NCBI RefSeq assembly: GCF_040219335.1
Contig: NZ_JAVJSQ010000004.1
Coordinates: 248,001 to 312,000 of the forward strand
Direction of reading: 5' to 3'
Origin: Gimesia sp.
GTDB taxonomy: Bacteria > Planctomycetota > Planctomycetia > Planctomycetales > Planctomycetaceae
Length of the DNA: 64,000 bases
The position numbers and the translations under genes are program-made. Positions 18,977 to 28,141 of the stretch are shown here, piece after piece. Each line of letters starts with the position of its first letter. Within the stretch, counting starts at the first letter, position 1. The notes under the pieces are model-generated. The model was not told the DNA's origin and did not search any database. It saw only the letters and a program-made list of their open reading frames with translations.

Positions 18977-20908
18977 TCAGGAATGCGACTCCTGTTTGCG
19001 TCTCAACCGGCTGAATAGATTCTTATACCTGCCCAGAGCAGGGCCTCGCAGATGGGCAGTTGCAGATGACTCTGATTTTTCTGTTGTGGGGGAATCCAGT
19101 CGAACAGAGGTTTTTGATGAAGTTTCAACCTGACCGTCGTGCTGCAAGTCATTGCCCCACGCTGGATAAGCCGAAACGGCTGAGATCTCTTCCGTCTCAG
19201 GCTGAACGATATCATATACGTCTGCAGGATCGGTTTCTTCAGGTACCGAATAATTCCGAATCTCATTCAGCGCATTGAGCAGGCCCTTACGAGTTTCCGA
19301 GCAGACTTCATAAACCTGGGCAGCCAACAGTTCCTCAAAAGAGCCCTCACCGCGTGAAGCCTCTGCAGCAAGTTCCTGGAACACGTCGGGCTCCAGTTTA
19401 TTCAGTTCCGCTTCTTCAAATTCCAATTCAGAAGTTTCATTCTGCTCAAGGGGATTTCCCGCGGAAAACTCAACGGTATGTCCAAGATCACTCTCAGATT
19501 CTTGAGTTGGCAGCTTCAGCGACTCTATGTCAGATACTCCCTGAGCCTGATGTTGTGGTGCATACTGGAATTGAGGCGCACGCAACTGAAAGACGGATGT
19601 CGTGGACTCAAAACTCTGATGTTTTTCACCAAACAGAGACGCAGGATCGAATCCGGCATCGATGGCAGCATATCGATCGACAACATCTACAAAATCGCCG
19701 TATGTTTCTGTCACTGCTGAGAGAACCGGGGTTAAATCTGCTTCGGACAACGGTTCCTGATTTTCAACCGGAGAATTAAACTCCAAGTCCATTTCTGTGG
19801 TCGTTTCAACAGGCTCCTGAGAAGATACGGCCTCTCTGCCAATCTCGATCGCTTCTAATCCTTCACCAAACGAGAACGGGTCCTCGGTCGAAGCGCTCTC
19901 TTCATCGATTGACAGTTCTTCAAATATCTCCGAGGGTTCATCTACAAGTTGATGGAGTCGTTCCTCAATCGACTCGTCAATGTCATGCTCCATTAGAGCA
20001 TCATCATCAATGAACTGATCCAGCTCTGTGCGTGCTTCTTTTTTGCGCATTTCTTCGAGGGGTGAAGGAACCGGCAGGGGATCATTCCAGTGAAGAGGTA
20101 ATTGCTGCAAGTCTGCAAAAGCTTCACGGGCAATCGCCTCATCAACTTCTTGAACATCCTGCATATAGGCCAGCATCAGGCTGTGATCGCAGATTTGATT
20201 CAGACAGCGGGGCAACCCGTCACTTACGTGAGTAATAAACTTGACTGCTTCGACAGAAAAACAACGTTTGTTCTGAGTTGAAACGCGATTGATGCGGTAT
20301 TCGATGTATTCTTCAGATTCCTGTCGAGTCATTCGGTCCAGATAGGTCTGGCATCCAATTCTCTGGTTTAACGAAGACAGCGCTGGCTGGATGAGCGTCT
20401 CTTCCAGCACCGTCTGTCCGGAAAGCAGTAGTTGTACAGCAGGCTTTCCGTCAAAGGCGATATCTGACAGAACCCGTAATTCTTCCAGAAAGGAAGTACC
20501 CAGCAAATGAGCTTCATCGACAATCACCAGTAATGGCTGTCCATGAACCAGAAATGAGGAACGGATTTCTGCGGTCAAAGCCAGCCGTAATTCCTGCTCG
20601 CTGATTTTTTCATAACAGTCAGTCAGGCCATACAGCAGAGTCTGCAGTAAAGCCCGGACTGTCGGAAAATTGCAGTGCTCCAGAAACTGAATCTGGAACT
20701 GATCCTCAAGTCGATTAATCAACTGCCGGCAAATTGCCGTTTTTCCAGTTCCCGCATCGCCGGTAAGAATCGTAATTCCATTTAAGCTGGAAATCGTTAC
20801 CTGGATTTCGTCCAGTACATTCTGGTGTTCCGCTGCCTTGAAAAAACATGCAGGGGAGGGTGAAACGCTAAAGGGTCGATCCTTGAACCCAAAGAATGTT
20901 TCGTACAT
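18977..20908 (-). CDS. ExeA-like AAA+ ATPase with long acidic C-terminal region
   Basis: A 643-residue protein; the start at ATG 20908 gives MYETFFGFKDRPFSVSPSP, the standard opening of ExeA/GspA-type ATPases. Walker A GDAGTGKT is at ~50-57 and Walker B LLVIVDEAH at ~126-134; a sensor-like segment and SDGLPRCLNQICD follow. ExeA proteins use ATP to help assemble type II secretion channels or related envelope machinery. The second half (about 290-643) is acidic, rich in Glu, Asp, Ser and Pro, with no recognised domain and no transmembrane helix, unlike canonical ExeA, which carries a membrane span and a periplasmic domain. It may instead be a cytoplasmic regulator. The LysM protein gene follows on the same strand. 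Confidence 0.85.
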   Translation of the reverse strand: MYETFFGFKDRPFSVSPSPACFFKAAEHQNVLDEIQVTISSLNGITILTGDAGTGKTAICRQLINRLEDQFQIQFLEHCNFPTVRALLQTLLYGLTDCYEKISEQELRLALTAEIRSSFLVHGQPLLVIVDEAHLLGTSFLEELRVLSDIAFDGKPAVQLLLSGQTVLEETLIQPALSSLNQRIGCQTYLDRMTRQESEEYIEYRINRVSTQNKRCFSVEAVKFITHVSDGLPRCLNQICDHSLMLAYMQDVQEVDEAIAREAFADLQQLPLHWNDPLPVPSPLEEMRKKEARTELDQFIDDDALMEHDIDESIEERLHQLVDEPSEIFEELSIDEESASTEDPFSFGEGLEAIEIGREAVSSQEPVETTTEMDLEFNSPVENQEPLSEADLTPVLSAVTETYGDFVDVVDRYAAIDAGFDPASLFGEKHQSFESTTSVFQLRAPQFQYAPQHQAQGVSDIESLKLPTQESESDLGHTVEFSAGNPLEQNETSELEFEEAELNKLEPDVFQELAAEASRGEGSFEELLAAQVYEVCSETRKGLLNALNEIRNYSVPEETDPADVYDIVQPETEEISAVSAYPAWGNDLQHDGQVETSSKTSVRLDSPTTEKSESSATAHLRGPALGRYKNLFSRLRRKQESHS

Positions 20909-21506
20909 TTCCGATTGCCTTCTGGATGATTTTGACTCAAGAAAAGGACACTCAGAACCTGAAGCGCATCCTGACATTACCGGTCCCGCGTCCTATGGAG
21001 AATTCATCGAACAGGCCCCCCCCACTTCTTGAACATTACCATTACAATCGGCAGCATCTGAGCAGGGTCACAGCGGCGCATTACCCAAACGCTAGATCTT
21101 GACACTCACTGGTATTGAAAATCGGAAATATTCCGATTGTGAAGAATGGGTAATTTTACCTTTTATGTGCCTCAGAGGTTCCCGAAGGACATGCGCCTCA
21201 ATTCCAATATCCAGCCACTGGAAAACTCTGAGTTGACGACAATTTCACAAGAATGTAAGTTTTTTCCTGGTAATATTTTATGAAAACGTAAGCAATTATA
21301 CGTAACTCTCTCCTTTTTCTTCCCAGTTTGCTGGAGTAGACTTTATAACATGCTCGAAACAGAGGCCCTTTTCCTTTGTATTCCGGTCTCTGATTTAATT
21401 GCAGTTTTAGCGATTTCAGTGTAGCGAAATTCAAAAATACCTGTCATTATTTCCAAGCTCTGAATTGTTTTATTCCTCATCTCAGGAGGCACTCGTAGAA
21501 TTTCTG
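20909..21506. other. Divergent intergenic region (ExeA-like / PhoH)
   Basis: About 600 bases between divergent genes. It holds a run of eight C at 21016-21023, a consensus TTGACA at 21099-21104, an inverted repeat at 21120-21138 (listed separately), and a possible promoter for the PhoH gene with TTGACG at 21233-21238 and TAAGTT at 21256-21261 (17-base spacer, weak -10). AGGAGG at 21484-21489 lies 17 bases before the PhoH start, too far for a standard ribosome site. Confidence 0.45.
21120..21138. promoter_or_regulatory. Inverted repeat, operator-like
   Basis: AATCGGAA at 21120-21127 and TTCCGATT at 21131-21138 are perfect complements separated by three bases. It lies 16 bases downstream of a TTGACA, between the divergent ExeA-like and PhoH genes. 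The compact symmetric form suits a dimeric regulator site better than a terminator, as no T-run follows. No regulator gene is adjacent. Confidence 0.4.
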
Positions 21507-22466
21507 ATGTCAGAAGCCACACTTTCTTTCTCTGATCCTGATCAGATCCCGGTCCTGCTGGGAACCCATGATTGTCACATCAGACAGATTCAGGATGCAC
21601 TGGGGGTGAACGTCGTTCATCGAGGCGACGAATTACGAATCATCGGCGATGATTCGCAACTTCAGAAATCACTTCGCATCTTTTCCGAGTTGAAAGCCAT
21701 CATCGAAAAGACCGGACAGCTCAAAAATGAGCAGGTACAAACAGCTCTGTTTGGTGGAAACCCGAGCAGCAAGCAAGAAAAACAGACCCCGGACTCGACG
21801 CCTTCGGCGATTGATCTCTATGAAAAGTCCCGAAAGGTACATCCACGAACTCCAGGGCAGTCTGAATACATTAAGTCAATCCTGGAACACGACCTGGTTT
21901 TTTGCACAGGTCCAGCAGGGTGCGGTAAAACTTTCCTGGCGGTCGCGATGGCTATTAACGCCCTCCGCACGGAACAGGTCCGCAAGATCGTGCTGGTACG
22001 ACCGGCGGTCGAAGCTGGTGAAAAGCTGGGATTCCTTCCGGGCGACATGCTGGCCAAGGTCAATCCATTCTTACGTCCACTCCTGGATGCTCTGGGCAGT
22101 CTGCTCGACTATGAGCAGGTCAGTCGTTACATGGAAAATGATATCGTTGAAGTCGTGCCGCTGGCATTTATGCGTGGTCGTACTCTGGACAACACATTTA
22201 TCATTATGGACGAAGCTCAAAACACTACAGTGACCCAGATGAAAATGTTCCTGACCCGGATGGGAATGGGATCCAAAATTGTGGTCACAGGCGACGTCTC
22301 TCAGATCGACTTGCCCCCCGATGTCTCATGTGGCATGACGGATGCCATCAATCGCCTGCGAAACATAAAAGGCGTCGGACTTACCCAGCTAAAGAATGAA
22401 GACATTGTGCGTCATCGGCTGGTAGGCGAAATTGTCAAGGCTTACCAGAACGAAGACATCTCCTGA
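21507..22466 (+). CDS. PhoH family ATPase
   Basis: A 319-residue protein starting at ATG 21507 (MSEATLSFSDPDQIPVLLG), which matches the family N-terminus; a TTG at 21465 is less likely. A small KH-like segment (residues ~15-75, DCHIRQIQDALGVNVVHRG) precedes the ATPase domain. Walker A GPAGCGKT lies near residues 136-143, and IIMDEAQNTT is Walker B. PhoH/YbeZ proteins act with YbeY in rRNA processing and stress responses; here ybeY is two genes downstream, which supports that role. It heads the plus-strand set PhoH, 7TM-HD phosphodiesterase, ybeY, CBS/CorC protein. Cytoplasmic. Confidence 0.9.
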   Translation: MSEATLSFSDPDQIPVLLGTHDCHIRQIQDALGVNVVHRGDELRIIGDDSQLQKSLRIFSELKAIIEKTGQLKNEQVQTALFGGNPSSKQEKQTPDSTPSAIDLYEKSRKVHPRTPGQSEYIKSILEHDLVFCTGPAGCGKTFLAVAMAINALRTEQVRKIVLVRPAVEAGEKLGFLPGDMLAKVNPFLRPLLDALGSLLDYEQVSRYMENDIVEVVPLAFMRGRTLDNTFIIMDEAQNTTVTQMKMFLTRMGMGSKIVVTGDVSQIDLPPDVSCGMTDAINRLRNIKGVGLTQLKNEDIVRHRLVGEIVKAYQNEDIS

Positions 22467-22529
22467 TACCGATTCTGACCACGTTTTCTTAACTTAATCT
22501 CATCTTTACGAACGACTCAGGTTGCTTCC

Positions 22530-24851
22530 ATGGCTTTTTTTGGTCCTAAAAGATCCCGAACGGCGCTTGCTGCCAGTTTGCGTGATTCTTCCAAATTAAG
22601 TTCGAGGCTGCGCGAATTACTGAGCAACCGGGGTACACTATCCCGTCTCAGTGTCTGTCTGCTGACAATCCTGATTCTAATGGTTGCTGTAGAAAGCTGG
22701 AAAGCGCCGTTTCCCTACCGACTGGGTATGTACTCCGAACATGGTATTCTTGCCAGTGTTTCGTTTAAGGTAGCTAATCCCATCGAAACCGATCGGGAGC
22801 GGACGCAGAAGGAGTCTGAGGTCCCGTATTACTTCATTCAGAACCCCGTCTTGATTGACAACCTTCCTAAACTTCTGAGAGAAGACTTGAAAGCCATCGC
22901 CGATGCCAAATCGCTGGATGAACTGAATGGCGATGCCCGTGCTGAACTGGGTTTGACTCCCTCACGTCGACTGGAACAGTTTGTAGATCAGTTCCCGGAG
23001 GAATCTGAGCAGACCTTTGCAGAATTGAAGTCACAGGTCTCCAGTCCTGACTCCAACGATACTAAAAAAATCGACGCAATCATTGAGGATTTTACAAAAC
23101 TCATTGCACCACTCAAGACTTATGGGATTGTCAACGAAAATGATCTGACGAAAAACCAGATTCGCCCCGGTGATAAAATCGAAATCGTTTATAAAAACAC
23201 GGGAGAACAGAAGAAGGTAACCACCTTTGATATCCGGCTGCCTGACCAGCTCTCTGCAAACAGCGTGATCGGTCGTGAGTGGAGTAAATTCCCCAAACTT
23301 GATTCAATGAAGTCGGCGCTGTCTCACTGGATTTATTTCCAAGCTCCGACAACACTGGTTTACGATGCTGCCCGAACCATGGCAGAACGAAAACAGGCGA
23401 GAGAGGAAGTTGAAGAGGTCTACGACACTTTCCAGAGGGGGACAGTTCTGGTCGAACCTGGTCAATTGATCGAAGACAATCAGCTGACTCTACTTAGAGC
23501 GGAGTACGAAACGAAAGAAAAAGCTGTCCCCTATTACGAACGGGTAGTGCGCGTCAGTTTCATTTTTCTGATGTTTATCGTTTTGGCAGTCTTAAATGGA
23601 TATCATCTGCTGAGAAATAAGAGGGCTGTTGCCAGAACGGTCAGCAGATTGAGTATTTATCTGAGCGTCATTGTCTTGACCGTGTTTCTGGGGCGGATTC
23701 TTTCCTACGATCCCTGGCGTGCAGAAGTACTGCCTCTGGTAGTCACCGTAATGGTCTTCGCGATCGTTTATGATCAAATCATGGCGATCCTGACAGCGTT
23801 GTCGTTGTCTTTGATACTTTGTCTTTCCACGGGAAGCTCGCTGGGGCATTTCGTGGTATTGATGAGTATCTCCTCAGTGGCGGTTACTTCGCTGGCAACA
23901 GTCTCATCCCGCTCCACTTTAATCAAACTTGGTTTCGGCATGGGGTTAACCTACTTTCTGGTCTACTGGGGAATCAACCTCATCAACAGTCAGGAGCTCT
24001 CCAACGGCCTGATTGATCAGCAGGTCCTCTGGGAAAGCCTGCAGGGAGCAGGGTGGTGTCTGGCAGCAGGTTATCTGGTTGCCGGCAGTCTTCCCTTTAT
24101 TGAATCTCTCTTTGGCGTGGTAACGGATATCAGCCTGCTTGAAATGAGTAATGTTTCGCACCCGCTGCTGCAGGAACTGGTTCGTCGAGCACCAGGTACC
24201 TACAACCATTCCATCTCGATGGCTACTATCGGTGAAGCAGCAGCAGACAAAATCGGTGCAAATGGATTACTGGTCCGGGTCGCCGCCTATTACCATGACA
24301 TCGGCAAGATGCTCAAACCCCAGTACTTCATTGAAAACATGGTCGTTGGGAGTGAAAGTCTACACGACAATCTGGCCCCGGCGATGAGTACCCTGATCAT
24401 TATCGGCCATGTCAAAGATGGCGTCGACCTCGCTCGTCAACACAATCTACCACAGCCGATAATTGACTTCATCGAACAACACCATGGCACCACACTGGTT
24501 GAGTATTTCTTCCGTGAGGCAGAAAAACAAGCCGACCAGAGTCCTGATCATAAAACCGATGCCGAAGAGTCATCCTTCCGCTATCCCGGCCCTAAACCAC
24601 AGACTCGCGAAGCAGGGGTCATGATGTTAGCCGATGCCGTGGAAAGCGCCAGCCGAACCTTAAGTGATCCAACTCCGAAACGGATTAAATCTCTGGTTCA
24701 TTCATTAGTCATGAAACGTCTGCTGGATGGGCAGTTTAACGAATGTTCGCTGACATTGAGTGAGATTAATATTGTTGAAGAATCCCTGGTGAAATCTCTG
24801 ATTGGGATCTATCACGGACGCATCAAGTACCCCGAAGAACGTTCTGCATAA
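22530..24851 (+). CDS. 7TM-HD (PgpH/YqfF-type) phosphohydrolase
   Basis: A 773-residue membrane protein. One helix near residues 40-55 is followed by an extracytoplasmic 7TMR-HDED-type domain (to ~330), then a seven-helix bundle (~335-540) and a cytoplasmic HD domain. HD-domain residues include the His of TYNHSISM, the HD pair in YYHDIGKM (about 589-590), the His of IIIGHVKDG and EQHHGT. Characterised PgpH proteins hydrolyse cyclic di-AMP to pApA, so this is probably a c-di-AMP phosphodiesterase; no diadenylate cyclase is in the window. Its position between PhoH and ybeY is the widespread bacterial arrangement. The ybeY start follows 19 bases after its stop. Confidence 0.92.
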   Translation: MAFFGPKRSRTALAASLRDSSKLSSRLRELLSNRGTLSRLSVCLLTILILMVAVESWKAPFPYRLGMYSEHGILASVSFKVANPIETDRERTQKESEVPYYFIQNPVLIDNLPKLLREDLKAIADAKSLDELNGDARAELGLTPSRRLEQFVDQFPEESEQTFAELKSQVSSPDSNDTKKIDAIIEDFTKLIAPLKTYGIVNENDLTKNQIRPGDKIEIVYKNTGEQKKVTTFDIRLPDQLSANSVIGREWSKFPKLDSMKSALSHWIYFQAPTTLVYDAARTMAERKQAREEVEEVYDTFQRGTVLVEPGQLIEDNQLTLLRAEYETKEKAVPYYERVVRVSFIFLMFIVLAVLNGYHLLRNKRAVARTVSRLSIYLSVIVLTVFLGRILSYDPWRAEVLPLVVTVMVFAIVYDQIMAILTALSLSLILCLSTGSSLGHFVVLMSISSVAVTSLATVSSRSTLIKLGFGMGLTYFLVYWGINLINSQELSNGLIDQQVLWESLQGAGWCLAAGYLVAGSLPFIESLFGVVTDISLLEMSNVSHPLLQELVRRAPGTYNHSISMATIGEAAADKIGANGLLVRVAAYYHDIGKMLKPQYFIENMVVGSESLHDNLAPAMSTLIIIGHVKDGVDLARQHNLPQPIIDFIEQHHGTTLVEYFFREAEKQADQSPDHKTDAEESSFRYPGPKPQTREAGVMMLADAVESASRTLSDPTPKRIKSLVHSLVMKRLLDGQFNECSLTLSEINIVEESLVKSLIGIYHGRIKYPEERSA

Positions 24852-24870
24852 TCGAGTAATCAACCACGGA

Positions 24871-25368
24871 ATGAACACAACAGACCAGTATCAGATCGTT
24901 ATTCAGAACTCTCAAAATCTGCTCGCGATTGATGAGCCCCAACTTCAAGACGCAGTCCGCTACCTGCTGGAAGCAGAGCAGGTAACCCAGGCAGAGATCA
25001 GTCTAGCGATTGTGGATAACCTCACAATCAGGGAATTGAATCAGAAATACCTGTCACACGATTATGACACAGACGTGCTCAGTTTTCTGCTGGAGTGCTC
25101 CCAGGACGAGAATCTGTACCAATCAGTCATCAGGGGAGCAGGGAAGTCGATTGAAGGTGAAATAATAATCTCGGCAGAGATGGCTATTTCCATGGCCGAA
25201 CAATACCACTGGTCCGCTGCAGATGAATTTCTACTGTATGTCGTGCACGGATTGTTGCATCTGTGTGGTTACGACGACCTGTCGGAAGATGAATTAAAAG
25301 TGATGAGAGCCCGCGAACAGCAGATTTTTGATCACTGGAAATTACAGATTCCTCGCCGTGAAGAGTGA
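24871..25368 (+). CDS. ybeY: Endoribonuclease YbeY, rRNA maturation factor
   Basis: A 165-residue protein from ATG 24871 (MNTTDQYQIVIQ); an in-frame TTG at 24802 lies inside the preceding gene and is rejected. The zinc motif is HGLLHLCGYDD: His126 and His130 are standard ligands, but the third position, normally His in GYDH, is Asp136 here. Other family marks are LNQKYLSHDYDTDVLSF and EGEIIISAEMA. YbeY is a metal-dependent RNase for 16S rRNA 3' maturation and ribosome quality control, and partners genetically with PhoH/YbeZ, encoded two genes upstream. Cytoplasmic. Confidence 0.92.
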   Translation: MNTTDQYQIVIQNSQNLLAIDEPQLQDAVRYLLEAEQVTQAEISLAIVDNLTIRELNQKYLSHDYDTDVLSFLLECSQDENLYQSVIRGAGKSIEGEIIISAEMAISMAEQYHWSAADEFLLYVVHGLLHLCGYDDLSEDELKVMRAREQQIFDHWKLQIPRREE

Positions 25369-25493
25369 AATATGATCAGAATATTCCCGAGTTACCGATT
25401 TATCTCTGAGTTTCCAAAAGGTAAACTCTAACCTGAACTGGCTGAGTTCCAGCTTCAACTTATTCTCCTGATATTTGGTTATTTAATCGACAA

Positions 25494-26804
25494 ATGGTCC
25501 CGCTGGTTATTTCCGTACTCATCGCCTTGATCCTGTTTTCAGGGTTACTGGGCTTTTCTCTGAGAGATTTCTCCCGCAGCCGACTGGAAACACTTTGTAC
25601 TGAGGCGGGAGTCCCAGATCGATTCAGCGAAATTCTACGTTCACATCCCACCGTCCTGCTGGCCGCTGATATCTGTTTTCTGACAGGTGTCATTCTCCTC
25701 TCAATTATCCTGACGCGACTGTATATACACATACCGGCCGAATTCAATTCACTGGTTGTCACCGCCCAGTTTGCGGCTGAGTTGCTGCTAGGTCTTTTGA
25801 CTGCCATTCTGGTTATGTTAACCCTCCCCTGGACTCTGTCCCGCATTGCGGGAGAACAGTTCCTGCAGCGTTCCTGGCCACTGGTACGCTGGATCCCCGT
25901 TTTCCTGAGCCCAATCACGTGGCTGTCCTGGAAAATCGATGAATTCTCACACCGTCTGGCAGGGAAAGAAGAGAACAAGAACGGGCGTGAGGCAAACATC
26001 AGTGAAGAAATCCTCTCGGTAGTGGAAGAAGGAGCCCGCGGAGGCATTCTGGAGTCGGAAGCTGGCAAAATGATCCAGCGTGTGATGGAACTGCAGGATG
26101 AGGACGTCGGAGCTATTATGACCCAGCGAATGGATATGGAATACATTTCCGTAACTGCAACGCTGGATGAAGCTCTGCTCAAATTTATCGATGTAGGTCA
26201 TTCCCGGATCCCTGTAATTGGAGAATCTACAGACGACATCGTCGGCATTCTCTATGCCCGGGAACTTCTTAAACATTACTCCAAAGAAAATCAGAACCTG
26301 AACTCAGCAGACCAGCTTACAATCAAGGATCTGATGTTTACCCCCTTCTATATACCGGAAACGACCGGAATCGATTCACTGCTGGAAACCATGCAGAAAG
26401 AGCATGTTCACATGGCGATTGTCATCGACGAATACGGCGGTGTCGCCGGTCTGGTTACCATGGAAGATGTTCTCGAAGAAATCGTGGGAGATATCGTCGA
26501 CGAATTTGACGAAGAAGAGGAGCAGATGATTTTTGAACTGGGTGAAAACCTGGTGGAAGTCGATGCTCGCGTCCACATTGATGACCTGAATGAACAGTAT
26601 GATTACGGGCTGCCTGAAGGCAAAGACTTCGATACGATCGGAGGATTCGTAATCACCCAGTTCGGTAAAGTCCCACTACCGGGAGAAACCATGACCTGGC
26701 AGCAGTTGCGTATTGAGGTCATTGAGTCGGACGAACGCAGAATCAGTAAACTACGCATCGAGCTTGACCCCTCTCTGATGGAAGAAATCGACGCTGACGT
26801 CTAG
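25494..26804 (+). CDS. CNNM/CorC-type membrane protein with CBS pair
   Basis: A 436-residue protein of the hemolysin-C/CNNM group. The N-terminus has hydrophobic helices at about residues 1-20, 52-75, 80-112 and 135-145, matching a reduced DUF21-like membrane domain. A CBS pair spans about 200-345 (IMTQRMDMEYISVTATLDEA; VHMAIVIDEYGGVAGLVTMED) and a CorC_HlyC domain follows (about 350-430; LPEGKDFDTIGGFVI). Relatives are implicated in magnesium or cobalt efflux and binding of adenine nucleotides at the CBS pair. As the last gene of the PhoH-PgpH-YbeY set it matches the common bacterial neighbourhood. It ends eight bases from the convergent dusB stop. Confidence 0.88.
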   Translation: MVPLVISVLIALILFSGLLGFSLRDFSRSRLETLCTEAGVPDRFSEILRSHPTVLLAADICFLTGVILLSIILTRLYIHIPAEFNSLVVTAQFAAELLLGLLTAILVMLTLPWTLSRIAGEQFLQRSWPLVRWIPVFLSPITWLSWKIDEFSHRLAGKEENKNGREANISEEILSVVEEGARGGILESEAGKMIQRVMELQDEDVGAIMTQRMDMEYISVTATLDEALLKFIDVGHSRIPVIGESTDDIVGILYARELLKHYSKENQNLNSADQLTIKDLMFTPFYIPETTGIDSLLETMQKEHVHMAIVIDEYGGVAGLVTMEDVLEEIVGDIVDEFDEEEEQMIFELGENLVEVDARVHIDDLNEQYDYGLPEGKDFDTIGGFVITQFGKVPLPGETMTWQQLRIEVIESDERRISKLRIELDPSLMEEIDADV

Positions 26805-26812
26805 TTATGTAC

Positions 26813-27898
26813 TTACCAGCGCTCCACCGGCCCACCAGGCACGGGGATATGCATATCAGGTAATGTGCCTGTCCGCGACCCGGAAGCGGGCCCTTGCGAC
26901 GCAATATTGCGGATCGCCTGATCGAAGTCTGCCAGTGTCTGGGCACACTGGAATTCATGCCGCAAAGCCGGTTTGACGCGCATCGATTTCAAATACCAGT
27001 GCCCCATTTTGCGAAACATGGAAATCGCCCGATTCTCGGTGGTCATCTCCAATAGATAGCGAAACTGCCTTAAGAGGAGTTCAAGCCGCTCATCAAAATT
27101 ACCCGGGGGATCACAGTCTCCTGTCTGCTCCCATTGTACAAGCTGCCGGAATATCCATGGGTTTGCCAGTGCACCGCGACCAATTGATACCCCCGCACAT
27201 CCTGTAGTCTTCAGCATGAAATCCGCATCCGCAATCGAGGTGACATCACCATTGCCGATTACGGGAATGGACTCTACTGCTTCTACGACTTGCCGGATGC
27301 CGTCATGATTCACAGTTCCCTTAAACCCCTGCTCGCGGGTACGACCATGGATGGCAACTGCCACGATTCCCACCTGCTCGAACTCCCGGGCAAAGAAGGG
27401 GGCTGATAAATCAGAATCATCCCAACCGAGTCGCATCTTGACTGTGACGGGAATTTTGACAGCATCTACTACAGTCTGCACCAGTGAGACTGTGTCACTG
27501 GGGCGACACATCATACTGGCCCCAGCGCCCCCCTTGACGATCCGGTTCACGGGACAGCCCATATTGATATCAATTGAATCGACCCCGCGGGACTCAAGTA
27601 ACTGTGCTGCATCCCGCATGTATTCTGGTTTACTGCCGAAGATTTGGACTGCAAAAGGGGAGTCCTCTGGACAGGTCTGAATCAGTTGGAGTGTTTTCTC
27701 ACTTCCTTCCAGCAGGCCCCGCGCATTCACCAGATCGGTGGTTGCCAGCCCAACACCACCCAGTTCTCTAACAATCCGTCGAAAAGGTAAGTTTGTATAG
27801 CCCGCTAATGGAGAAAGCAGATATCGCGACTCAAGCTTCAGCGTCCCATAACAGACGGCAGGACGAGACACGGGCATAGGGGGTAAAGTTTGATTCAT
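26813..27898 (-). CDS. dusB: tRNA-dihydrouridine synthase, DusB-type
   Basis: A 361-residue FMN enzyme that reduces specific uridines in the tRNA D-loop using NADPH. Start ATG 27898 (MNQTLPP), with another ATG two codons earlier. LLSPLAGYTNLPFR is the FMN-contacting N-terminus; the active-site Cys is in DINMGCPVNRIVKGGAG; IHGRTREQGFKG, PVIGNGDV and GVSIGRGALANPWIF are further barrel motifs. The C-terminal helical tRNA-binding domain ends with a Pro/Gly-rich tail (PVPGGPVERW). It faces the CBS/CorC gene tail to tail, with only eight bases between stops. Cytoplasmic. Confidence 0.93.
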   Translation of the reverse strand: MNQTLPPMPVSRPAVCYGTLKLESRYLLSPLAGYTNLPFRRIVRELGGVGLATTDLVNARGLLEGSEKTLQLIQTCPEDSPFAVQIFGSKPEYMRDAAQLLESRGVDSIDINMGCPVNRIVKGGAGASMMCRPSDTVSLVQTVVDAVKIPVTVKMRLGWDDSDLSAPFFAREFEQVGIVAVAIHGRTREQGFKGTVNHDGIRQVVEAVESIPVIGNGDVTSIADADFMLKTTGCAGVSIGRGALANPWIFRQLVQWEQTGDCDPPGNFDERLELLLRQFRYLLEMTTENRAISMFRKMGHWYLKSMRVKPALRHEFQCAQTLADFDQAIRNIASQGPASGSRTGTLPDMHIPVPGGPVERW

Positions 27899-28141
27899 GA
27901 TCATTCAAATTGAAAATATGACAGTGCTTATATTCTGAGTTTTATTTTAGCAGGGGATCAGACAACTGAAAATACTGACCAAATCAAGCTCTTACTCGCT
28001 TAAAAAGACAGCAGATTCTTTCAAATTAACGATGTCAAAATAGGGGAAATAACAAAATATTTCTTATTGAAGTCACCCTACCGATTATGCCGATAAAGTC
28101 GATATAGCTTTATTCTAACCTCCACCGCGGGAAATGATCTG

